From Atriophallophorus winterbourni (Eukaryota > Platyhelminthes > Trematoda > Plagiorchiida > Microphallidae): 64,000 nucleotides of DNA. Where the stretch lies: the NCBI GenBank assembly GCA_013407085.1, contig JACCGJ010020207.1:1-64000 (forward strand), in the 5' to 3' direction. The notes below the pieces were generated by a model. The model was not told the origin of the DNA and searched no databases. It saw only the letters and a list, made by a program, of their open reading frames with translations. The translations under genes and the position numbers were made by a program. Below are positions 34,360-44,319 of this stretch, in pieces. Each line of letters opens with the position of its first letter. Positions within the stretch are counted from its first letter, which is position 1.

Positions 34360-34950
34360 TGTGCTCAGCGATAACGCAATCGCGCTAATCTGTCAGAAGA
34401 TGTCATTCACACCTGCCGAGACTAAAACAATTAAGGGATTATACGACACGTAGGGGCGGTGGTGCGTCAGTTGATATTGAACGCGCCTGTCCTTCTTAAC
34501 GAGCGCAGAACCCACCATGGACTGTGCAATTCTCAACCAGCCTATGATTGGTCAGGTGAATGAAATTTAAGCTTGATCTCTGTTCGTACTGACACCCTTG
34601 GTCTGACGAAGCTTTTGTGCCAGAAGCGAAACTTTGACAATAAACTACTCTCAGAGATTCATTACAAAATTTATTTTTCCATGATTATGATTTTTCGATA
34701 TGTCACAAACATTTTCCATTACATTGCCTCTCAGGATCATTATCACATCCTTGTCAAGTAGACCACAAATCGTTTATGTGACGCGTAGAGTATGTGTCGG
34801 AAACGCATTAGACGAGGCTGTATTTGGAGCGGGACTAAATGTTGAATTCATCAATATTGTTTCATTCTAGGCGTTCATTAAGCGAATGCAGAGATTAATT
34901 ATCGGACATCATCGAATTTTTGTATGATCTTTACCAACAACTTATCCTAT

Positions 34951-35835
34951 TCACAAATACTTCAACAGTCTGAATTAAAAGACACTAATTGGTATAAAAT
35001 GTATGCATACAAAACCCAAGGAACAAAACGTGGTGTTTCTGTCGATTATTGAATATGGTCCAAATACTCTCGTTGATCTTGCGATAGAATTTTAACCATA
35101 GGTAATTTTACCATTTCGGTATCGATCTGTAAGATTTTATTTCCACGTTTTAATTGACAGATGCACATTAAAATTATAAGTTTTGTCTACTCGTTCCAAA
35201 ACAACAATGATTTAACCCTGAATTGAAGGGTATTTGAAGGTAATGCTAGAAGATTCTAAGCAACAATATAATAAACATTACATGTTCATGTTTTTTCAAG
35301 ATATATGTTGAATTGTGAATGTTTTCTATGACAATGATATTGTAAGTTCATGATTATTCGCTATCACCTTAAAGCTAATAACAATCCATGCACCACGATG
35401 AAGGTACATTACCTTAAATAACCTTATTTCAATTTTCTTATTTCATTCAAAGTTCAAATTAGAGGTCTCTTTATTTCTTTATTTGAAATTTGATAGCACA
35501 AAATCAAAGCCTTTTTAATTCGTTTTGATATCTTCGTTTGACATCGTTAACTACTCAAATCCTGGATTTTCGATTTTCATAATTAGCATAATCTGAACAT
35601 CAGTGTGTTCACCATGCAATTAACAAATTTGAGCAATCTGAATATTCATATATCATTCTCCATTGTGGGTTCTACGCGTAGCAATTCCTATATTTGTATA
35701 ATCGATAAATTGCCACATCACCAACATTTCTAAACCGAATATTTCAAATGTTGCAGCTTTAACAAGAACGTCACGTAATCACTGTCAATCACATCTGTAA
35801 ATCACAAATAATTTTCCACTGATCGTGCATTATTT
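34951..35835 (+). repeat. 1.3-kb AT-rich repeat, copy 3 (left palindrome arm)
   Basis: Direct copy beginning 'cagtctgaattaaaagacac' and ending near 'cactgatcgtgcat'. The following sequence turns back into the same repeat in inverted orientation. Confidence 0.75.
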
Positions 35836-35859
35836 GACCGATTCAGATAAGAAATGATG

Positions 35860-36700
35860 GTGATATGATATTTCATCGATGATTAAAATGAATGAATTGT
35901 TAAGCGCAGCACTCGCAATAGCGAATAGTACATGGATATTTAAATTGTTCTAGTTTGGTAATTGCATAGTAAACACACGGATGGTCTGATAATGCTAATT
36001 ATGAAAATCGACAATTCAGGATTTCAGTAGTTGAAGAGTTCAACAGAATATATCAAAATGAATTAAAAACTCTTTGATTTTATGTTATCAAATTTTAAAT
36101 AAAGAAGAATAAAGACCTCAAATTTTGAACTTTGAATTAAACCAGAAACGTAAAATGAGGTTAATTAAGGTAACGCACCTTCATTGTGGTGCAAGGTTTG
36201 ATAATATCTTTGAGGTGATAGTGATGAACCGTGAGCTTACACTATCAAGGTGACATAAAAACTTTTACAATGCAGCATCCATCTTGCAAAATCACAACAT
36301 GTGTAATGTTTAAAAAACCATCAATTATAAAAAGTCAAACAAATTATTATTGAATATTTTTTTCAATATTATATGAGCGAAATGACTAAAGTGAACGATA
36401 AGCAGCGGACATATTTACGAGACTGTAGTTTAGTATCCTTTCGCTTCTTATACAATTACGCATCATTTCATGGTTCAATTATTGTTTTCTTGATACGAGT
36501 AGACAGCACTTATAATTTTAATGAGCCTTATAAAACAACATATTGGTAATAAACTTTTTCTTCTGCATTCCCAAATGGTTACATTACCACTAGTGTACAT
36601 CGTATTACAATATCACCGATAGTATCTACACCATATTCGGTAATCTACAGAATCACAACGTTGTGGTACTAAGGTTTCGTTTGCATAAGCTTAAATACCC
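35860..36700 (-). repeat. 1.3-kb AT-rich repeat, inverted copy (right palindrome arm)
   Basis: Read on the minus strand it follows copy 3, from the 'acgttgtgattctgtag' block through the 'accttcat' block to 'ggtgatgtggcaattt'-like sequence. With copy 3 it forms inverted arms of about 0.8 kb around a centre of about 0.1 kb. It is more diverged than the direct copies. Confidence 0.7.
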
Positions 36701-37114
36701 ATTAGTATGGAATAGTTTATTCCGATAGTCAATGAATGAACGTCCAGAATTCAACAACATTGATGTACTAGAAAAGCATACAATTAACCGATTTCGTTCT
36801 GTTCACCTAATCCAAACATGCTTTTCGATTGTTATCACTAGGTCGATCAAATGACAATGAATAAAATGAACACATATAATCACATAGTGCAAACAATTAA
36901 CGTGTTGTTAAATGAAGGATAATATATTTGGATGCAAGCTATTAGATAAAAGGCGAAAATTGCTCACTTACGTTTTACAAACTTTCCACATATTACCTAC
37001 CAGGCTTTAGCATTTATCAAAAATGAACATATTGAGGTGTGTGATTGAAATGCATGAAAATGAGATTCCTTGTTTATTGTAATGAGTTTAAGCCCTATCT
37101 ACATGATTGTAGGC
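36701..37114. other. Unassigned AT-rich DNA
   Basis: Nothing recognisable. Confidence 0.4.
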
Positions 37115-37650
37115 TCATGCGATTGAGTAGGTTGGTTGTACCAAACTTATACAAGAGTGGAATGCAAACGCAAATTGTTTACAATTTTTCACACTGTTTA
37201 AAGTGCATTTAGATCCTAATTCTATTGTCCCGACCAGATGCGCGCAAACAGAACTATACTGGTCGTGGAGTGTGCGTGATGGAAATGCATGCAAATAAGC
37301 TTTCTTGAGCATGATGATTAATTACAGCTAATATGAAACAGAGTGCAAACTAATACGTATTAGCAAGTTGCGCTTGTATGCAACAATGTGAAAAGGTTGT
37401 TACGACCAACCTGTTCAGTCACATGAGCCGACACTCATGAACACTGGGTTTGAACTAATGACCGTTAACAAAAAACTCATTTGCATGCACCTCCATCACA
37501 CACACACCCCACGATCGGGTTCGTGCTGTTTGCACTCATCAGGTGGGGACAGTAGGATCAGAATCCGCCTGCGCTTGAAACAGTGGAAGAATGGTAAAAA
37601 AGTTGTGTTTGTATGCCACTTTTGGGTAAGGTTGGTTCAACCAACCTGTT
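37115..37650. repeat. DR240 inverted pair
   Basis: A minus-oriented DR240 relative (37,115-37,290) faces a plus-oriented one (37,480-37,650). They share 'accccacgatcgg'/'ccagtatag'-type heads and 'gtatgccactttt'/'agagtggaatgcaaac' tails. Each lies beside a 'ggttggttcaacca'-like or 'ggttggttgtacca'-like border. This subtype reads 'gtgctgtttgcactcatcagg' where the main type reads 'tggctgtttgccgtcgtcag'. Confidence 0.6.
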
Positions 37651-37803
37651 CAATCCTATGAGCCCAGGCTCATGTAGGAAATTTTCTTTCAGAATGTCAA
37701 CATGTATACCGGTAACCACGTCAATCAGCACATTCTTTCTTTAGAATGCATAATTTGCATTCAAATATGTTGCACATTCAATTAATTGCCGGTGTAAGAC
37801 ACA

Positions 37804-37842
37804 TTATATTATATATATAGATATAATATATATATATAGATA

Positions 37843-37879
<37 letters not shown>
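37804..37879. repeat. (TA)n microsatellite
   Basis: About 75 bp of almost pure TA dinucleotide, with a few interspersed 'gata' units. Confidence 0.95.
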
Positions 37880-37883
<4 letters not shown>

Positions 37884-38419
37884 GCAATATCATTCTCTAA
37901 GCTGATAACGAAAATATTGCATCTTTGTTTAAAAATAATAGTCAGAGAGATTGAAAATAATTTCAGTTTCATACCTAATAAATCCTATTTTTGCGTATAC
38001 AAATGAGAGAGCGAATATTTTCAATGTTTATATAAGTTTCATATGAATATCTAAAACTTATTGTTTTCATTTCAAATGGTTCACCATCAGGATTATTGGG
38101 TACGTGCTTTTACATTACTTTAGGCGGAAGTAAATGCAGATCTTGCATCGTATTCTATTTAGAAATTCCAAATTAAAAAAATTATTACGCTTCCTCTATC
38201 AAAAGAGTTATCATCTTGAAATCAATACCGAATTAAAAAATTAATTCTATGCGAAAATCTGACAAAACATGACTTGGCGTATATTTGATAAAATTTAATC
38301 AAGGTAAAGAGTTGATACTACTGTTGAATCGGGGTCCTTACATTGCCAAGTACTAAGTGATTCGCATCTAAGCGCCCGAAAAACTAATACAATATCAATA
38401 AATTTTGCCACTCTACTTA
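37880..38419. other. Unassigned AT-rich DNA
   Basis: Nothing recognisable. Confidence 0.4.
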
Positions 38420-38575
38420 CCATCCGTTACAGACCACAACCAGTTGCTGTTTATTTAGTTTACCGTCACAGAGTAAAGGTAATATGATCAGATTTAGTGA
38501 AATCCGAAACAGTCATAAGCTGGTAAATAAAGGTATTCTTCAATGCCACTTTTTAAAGAGTTCTTTTCTTACAAA
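38420..38575 (+). repeat. DR240 dispersed repeat, strongly diverged
   Basis: Order preserved: 'ttacagaccacaacc', 'tgctgtttatttagtttaccgtc', 'gatcagatttagtga', 'gaaacagt', 'aatgccacttttta'. Confidence 0.55.
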
Positions 38576-40965
38576 GTGCCTTAATTTTCATTTAAATAAA
38601 CACGAAGCCTGTCTTGCAAATAATGATTATCGTTTCTGAATCAAACGAGAAAAAAGAGCGGAATATATTATGGCATTAGGTATCGTTGAAAATTAGTAAG
38701 ATCATTTAATTTAAAATCATTTAATATCATCAAAATAATTTTATTATCATTAATTTTAGCAAGTTTTCGTAAGTATCAATTAAATTTCTTTTAGGATGAT
38801 CAAACAGTTTCGGGGTTTTCTTTGAGAACATTGATTTTGTCATATTAAAGAAACATAGTTGTATACAATTACCGGATTAGATATGTAGATAATATAACAT
38901 AACATATAACATATGTTCGAGACATGTTATTGGCTGAAATTTATCCTAAAAATATAATTTGTTCAGGATTCCTTAATAAATCTCGCATTTATTATTTGAA
39001 TGTTTCAAATAATCTATCAGGAGTTCGAACAATATCTTACTGAATAAAAAATAACTAAAATATTTTATGTATTGCAGAAAATTATGAAAACTATGATGTT
39101 AACAAGCTTTCAAATGTACGCAGCTCAGATATCCATAAAAATAATCAAACGTTGTTGAAAAAATAAATCATGAACTCTGGCACCAACTTAGAGGGCTAAA
39201 AACTGACGATCAAAACCGCACAATATGAAACTTTTTCGATATCGTGCTTGACGCAGAATATGCGACTATCGAGATCATTTATTACACTTCACAAAACTTA
39301 GGCGAGGATAAACGCTGGAACACCATTTTGAAGCTTTAGAAAATATTGAATTCAAAATGTATATAAACCTATCAATCAAATTTCTCTTATTAATAATTAA
39401 CTTATTTTTTCACTATTAACAGTTGGTGCACTTCGTAAGTAAAGCTACTTTTGCTGCATGTATTCCTTTATGTATACTTTTATCATTTCATTAAAATACT
39501 GCAAAATTATGACAAGCTCAACGTCGAAATATTTACTCAACACTATCATATTTATATATTAAATTTTCCAATATTTTAAAGTTTAGCAATGAAACAGTGA
39601 GTTAAGTTTGCTTTTCAAGTTTTTCTGGATTGAAAGGTCACGGTTATTATATGGTTAAATGTATTACCAAATCTCACTAACCTAAAACATATGGTGAATT
39701 TTATTTACGTATACAACAATTAGTAAAGTTGTTTAGAAGGCACATGATCCAATGTTTGATTGTTGCAAGTGATTAATAACCGAGATGAACATATTGCTGT
39801 TTTACAGTTTGAACCTAATATTTCCGTGCAATTTTCATTGCAATCAATTGTGTATATAAATAATTTATAAGCAATTAAACAATATTGCCTATCGGTTTAA
39901 CACATATCGCTCAATAGGCGCTCTTGCAGCTCAAACATAAAATTTCACTAGATGGTTTTGAATGTACATAATTACTCTAGTTTGACATTGACAACTATGG
40001 AAGCACTTGTGGAAATTGTAGTACAAATTCCCTTCAAAAGTACCATATCGATTTTTTAAAGGTTTCAATTTAGAATAAAACTGCCATGCAAAATTTTATA
40101 CGGAATCGTTTTGTAGAGGATTTATAATTCTACATCTTTTGATAAATGCAACGTTCCACTCGAGTTGATGATTACCAAGGTGTCACTTTTCAGATTCATT
40201 TGTCTGTCTTACTAATTCCTCATTTTGAGCCATTGCTTAAACTTACATAATACGGTAAAGTAACTTCATCTGATTTGTAAACCACATCATTGTAGAATTT
40301 GTAAAGTTCTTGTTACATTTATCGGTTCAGTATTTGTTAAGATAAACGGAGAAGTTTGATGATTCCGCGCAATATTTCATTATTAATGCCGTGGTAATTC
40401 ATAATCAGGCCCAAAGTGTTAGTTTGTCGAAATGAAGACATGGAATGGCTTATCAAACTAATGTATGGCGATGTATAGTTAGCATCTATTAGCGCTGGGA
40501 GGCACAATTTCTGTAACGTTTATTAATGGGAATGTTTGAGGTAAAACAGATTTAGAATCTCCATTAACGAGATCAGTTCCAACAAAACTGAGATATTTTA
40601 GAATATAATATAAAATATATTTTATCAATTTTAAGTTAATTATTCAGAAAAACATACAGCCATAAATAAGTTACTTGATACCCTCGTCTTCTTCGACGAA
40701 TTGACACTAGTTGACACTACATAAAATACTACTCTTTGTTTGTATGGACATTCTTCATGTTTTTCCAAACTTTTCGAAGTACTGATATTTTATTACATTT
40801 CAGATACCTCGAGGTTTCTCAAACGTGTATGATTTGAATAAAATAAAAATTCGTATTTCGCAGCATAAATTTCCATTTTACATGCAACTTAATGATGGCG
40901 TTGAACGAATTCGGGCTAAACTTCAGCGTATATAACAGATTATTCTGTGTAACATCATGATTCAA
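38576..40965. other. Unassigned AT-rich DNA
   Basis: About 2.4 kb of AT-rich sequence without recognisable coding blocks or shared repeats. Confidence 0.45.
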
Positions 40966-41163
40966 GATTCAAGATTCAAGATTTATGGTTTAAAAAAAGC
41001 AAATTGCTGTACAGTACCATAGGATATACGTATAAAAATTTATAAAAAAATTCGTTACTTGTATGATCATCTCCGTTTTCTTCATAGGTGGAGCAAAAAT
41101 AATCCTCAATGGCGACACAGACTGAGGGATTAACGGTAGTTCCGTGCGTTAAAAATATAGACA

Positions 41164-41589
41164 TCAATATGTAGGGGCCAACGCAGTAGTTCTCAACATA
41201 AGGTTTCGTAACCTTTGTTTAAAGATGTGCTCGTTCGCTGAGGTAACGATATCTGTCGGCAAGCTATTCCACAAGAAGCATACACGAACAGCGAAGAAGT
41301 GGCGACGACAATTCAATCGTGAGTGTGGGATTTGAAGGGTCAAAGGGTGGCTGCGTGTGGGGACTACCGAACCAAACTTGAAGAGGTGTTTGAGAGGGTG
41401 GGATTTCGCATAGATGATTCGATATGTCAGAGTGAGGTCGTGTAGGATACGCCTGTGCTCGAGGGTGCACAGTCCAATTCTGGTCAGTCGCTGCTCAAAG
41501 GGTAAATTATTCAATTCGGTAACATTTTTGGTTGCCTTGTGATAAATTCGTTCGAGGAAAGAGATGTTTTTTTCATCCATGGCGTCCAA
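41164..41589 (-). pseudogene. CR1 copy C, ORF2 C-terminal domain
   Basis: A frame of 141 codons after a frameshift at the end of the RT block (the two frames overlap at 41,511-41,589). It contains LERIYHKATK, RRILHDLTLTYRIIYAK, HSRLNCRRHFFAVRVC and FLWNSLP. These conserved C-terminal blocks are shared with copies A, B, D and E. A natural stop follows LAPTY. Confidence 0.83.
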
Positions 41590-42899
41590 GCTTGTACAGC
41601 GTAGTCAACGACAGGATGTATGTAAGTGTTTAGTAATTTCGCGAGTGAGTGTGGTGGGAAACGTCCGAAAATGCGTTTCAGTAAACCTAGCAAGCTGCGC
41701 GCACGCTTGTAGACGGCGTCGCACCGTAGGCTGTTCTTCAAAGTGCCAGACGCCAAGATTCCGAAATCTTTTTGTGATGTACTCCATTCAAGCGGGTGGC
41801 TGCCAAGTTTGTAGATAAAGGGAAAAGGTTTTCCGACTTGCAACATTTTGCAATTGCGGAAATTAAATGGCAGTTTGTTTTGGATTGACCACTGGTGCAG
41901 CTTATTCAAATGTCCTTGCAGAACATGACAGTCCTCGATAGAGTTGACCTTCGTCCAGGTTTTTACATCACCTGCGAATAAAACAAGCTTACATGCTAGT
42001 AAGTTCGGTAGATCGTTTATAAATATGAGAAACAGTATCGGACCGAGAACCGAACCCTGAGGGACTCCGCTCGTGGCTTCAATTGTTCGAGAAGTTTCAC
42101 CATCTATTCTGACTTTTACTTTGCGTCCAGACAGGTAACTTGTGAACCATGTTAGTAGGTTTCCGATGACGCCAACATTCTGCAGCTTCTGAAGCAGTAA
42201 GGAGTGATTCACTCTGTCGAATGCTTTAGATATATCTAAGTAACCGGCATGGACGGAACCCCCTTGGTCTAGTGCTTGCGTCCAGTCATTTAGAGTCGTG
42301 AGCAAGTTAGACAGGCATGAATATGTTTTCCTAAATCCGTGTTGTGTGAAAGTTATTAGCTGATGGTTCTCGAGATGTTCAACAAGTCGTTCACACACCA
42401 GGCGTTCCAAAATTTTAGAAACCGCTGAAAGAAGCGTCACGGGGCGGTAATTCGCCGGATCAGAACGACTGCCCCCTTTGTAGATTGGTGTGATAACACC
42501 GGTTTTCCATTGAGTTGGTACGGTTCCCGTATTCAATGAGTGCCTGAATAGACCACTTAGTGGGCCACAAAGCTCCAGCTCGCATGACTTCAGAACAGCG
42601 GGTGTTATTCCATCCTCTCCTGGTGATTTGCGAACGTTCAGTCCGCGTAAATGTTTTCGCACAACCGTAGGATTTACCTCGATGTTGCTAAGGCATTCGA
42701 CTTGTAGTGGGTGCGGCAAAGACGTCAGCGTTGACACGTTCTTTGGACAAAATACTTGCGCATAAAATGATATTAGGGCATCAGCTGTATCCTTGACATT
42801 ATCAGTCAGTCCGTTCTCTGTCTGGATAGGAAATACACCTGGCTTAACCTTGGTCGCGGTGTTTACGATGGTGTACAGCAACTTAGGATGTCGTTCCAT
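41511..42899 (-). pseudogene. CR1 copy C, ORF2 reverse transcriptase with altered active site
   Basis: 462 open codons. Motifs are RKSPGEDGITP at about 90-100, GGSRSDPANYRPV, QHGFRKTYSC, motif A DISKAFDRVNH at about 222-232, and motif B SGVPQGSVLGP at about 277-287. The catalytic box reads FAGDVK at 308-313. The middle codon is GGT at 41,970-41,972 where copy E has GAC, so the first catalytic Asp is Gly. The upstream linker (SRTRKW block, 42,908-43,159) is in another frame. Confidence 0.88.
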
Positions 42900-43133
42900 C
42901 TGGTCGATCAGCTTCCAATGGTGATATTGTTGTCTTCTCGAATTAGGGACGTCACCTTGTTACGAAAACTACGAAAGTGTTCCCAGGATGCGTCTGTTCG
43001 TATTATTTTGTGTGCAGCCCATGCGGAATTTCGCATGGCTATCCACTTCCGAGTGCGGCTTCGAAGTTTGAAGCAAAATGTTCTTGATTTCTGTTTGGGA
43101 ACACAGGTAGAATTGTCGTCTAGTTTTGTACCG
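42900..43133 (-). pseudogene. CR1 copy C, ORF2 linker between endonuclease and RT
   Basis: The minus frame contains TKLDDNSTCVPKQKSRTFC, LRSRTRKWIAMRNSAWAAHK and SFRNKVTSLIREDN. It is the segment between the endonuclease and the RT entrance in all copies. It is cut at 43,133 by the inserted CR1 fragment and shifted relative to the RT frame. Confidence 0.8.
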
Positions 43134-43487
43134 AACCATCCCTTACATGATTTATTCACGCGAAGGGATACGAGAAATTATCGGACCCATGAATATGTGC
43201 TGGTCGTACCCCATTCCCGCCTGAACTGTAGAAGGTATTTTTACTCTGTCCGTGTCTGTTTTACTTGGAACAGTTTACCTTCAACCGTTTCTCACGCCAA
43301 TAGCTTGCATGACTTTAAAACGAAATTAGACGAATTTTTACTGCATTATTCGTTTCCAGAACACTTATATATTGTTTAATCTATGTTCTTATATTGTTTA
43401 TACACTTAAATTTCATTTTTTACCATCCTATGGTTGTTGTTAAGCTTGTTGCATTTTAGACCATTAAAAACCTTGAATTACCTTGAA
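43134..43487 (+). mobile_element. CR1-like 3'-end fragment inserted in copy C
   Basis: A plus-strand piece of about 354 bp encodes the final part of a CR1 ORF2 (HSRLNCRRYFYSVRVC, FTWNSLPSTV, then FKTKLDEFLL) and a 3' UTR ending in 'accttgaatt'-type repeats. Copy E has no such insertion: there 'ttttgtaccga' runs directly into 'taacttaacagact' at 63,232-63,256. The subfamily also occurs at 1,998 and 57,508. Confidence 0.87.
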
Positions 43488-44266
43488 TAACTTAACAGAC
43501 TAGAACAATGAGTATCTGCATTCGTAAGATCGAGATGTTTTTCCTCCATAATCGTAATGGCACCGCGAAGGCCGAAGTAATCGACTCTCCTGATGAACTT
43601 AACGTCGCCCGACGCCCTTCTGGCGTTGCACACGAATTCGAAGGACAACACAAGATGGTCACTTAGCCCCAAAGGACTATGATACTGCACTGACTCCACT
43701 GCTGTTGCTTCGGAGGTTAAAACCAGATCTAGAATTGACGATTCATTGAGGCCCCTTTGTCGAGTGAATGAATGGACATGGTTGTATAGGGGAGTGAAAG
43801 TGATAATCTCACGGAATTTGTACTCAAGGGATTGCTGAGTATGCACACTTTTGGTGTAGAGATGTGGGAGGTTAAAATCACCCATTATTAACAGTTGGCA
43901 TCCTCTAAGATTTCCAGCGTTGCGCATCATTTGTAACAACGTTTCATTTTGGGCATCGGAAGAGTTGGGCGAGCGGTAGATCACACCAATTATACAGTTC
44001 TCTCCAGTTTCCAAGCGAAGGCTACACCACATGGTGTCCTCTAGCTCAAACCTTGTGTCAGGTACAGCTGTGCATTGAAGACGTTCGTTATAATACAAAG
44101 CAACTCCACCACCTGATCTTGAACGGTCTCGTCGAAGTAGGATCATGTTGGGAAGTGCCAGCTCGCAATCGTTCACCTGATCGTAAAACCATGTTTCGGT
44201 AACAGCAATGATGTCAGCAGAAAACTGAGCGTTAAAGTGAGACAATTCGGCGATTTTGTTCCGCAA
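43488..44266 (-). pseudogene. CR1 copy C, ORF2 AP-type endonuclease
   Basis: About 255 codons of an apurinic-like endonuclease: AVTETWF with the catalytic Glu at about residues 21-27, the RSGGGVALYY block, VIYRSPNSS, MGDFNLPH with the catalytic Asp/Asn at about 128-135, and LGLSDHLVLSF with the catalytic His near 205. All visible catalytic residues are intact. The N terminus before the first Met is open upstream only weakly, so the true ORF2 start is unclear. The protein would nick the insertion target. Its C-terminal end is cut by the inserted fragment at 43,487. Confidence 0.87.
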
Positions 44267-44319
44267 GCACTGTGCATTTGTGTATAGGCATTTAACAGTG
44301 GTTTTCGTGTGTAGCGAGC

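Larger units (their letters stand above)
31257..34722 (+). mobile_element. Penelope-like element with inverted terminal arms
   Basis: A plus-strand Penelope-like element (N-terminal region, RT, GIY-YIG endonuclease, 3' UTR) is preceded by a minus-strand partial copy of its own 3' half. The minus arm (31,257-32,090) and the plus 3' arm (about 33,870-34,690) form an inverted repeat of about 0.8 kb. The whole is flanked by 'attgcctct' at 31,248-31,256 and 34,723-34,731. Copy 1 of the host repeat has the corresponding site once, near 28,593. Partial copies in inverted orientation are a known feature of this retroelement class. Confidence 0.88.
28811..34950 (+). repeat. 1.3-kb AT-rich tandem repeat, copy 2 (interrupted twice)
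   Basis: It has the same landmarks as copy 1, beginning 'ctaaactactagac' and 'accaaaacgtggtgtttctg'. It is broken by RTE-2 (29,684-31,014) and by a Penelope-like element (31,257-34,722). Removing both leaves roughly 1.3 kb. Confidence 0.75.

Noticed and set aside
37420..37661. 74-codon frame with a His/Thr/Pro segment
   Set aside because: It is explained by the DR240 copy at 37,480-37,650.
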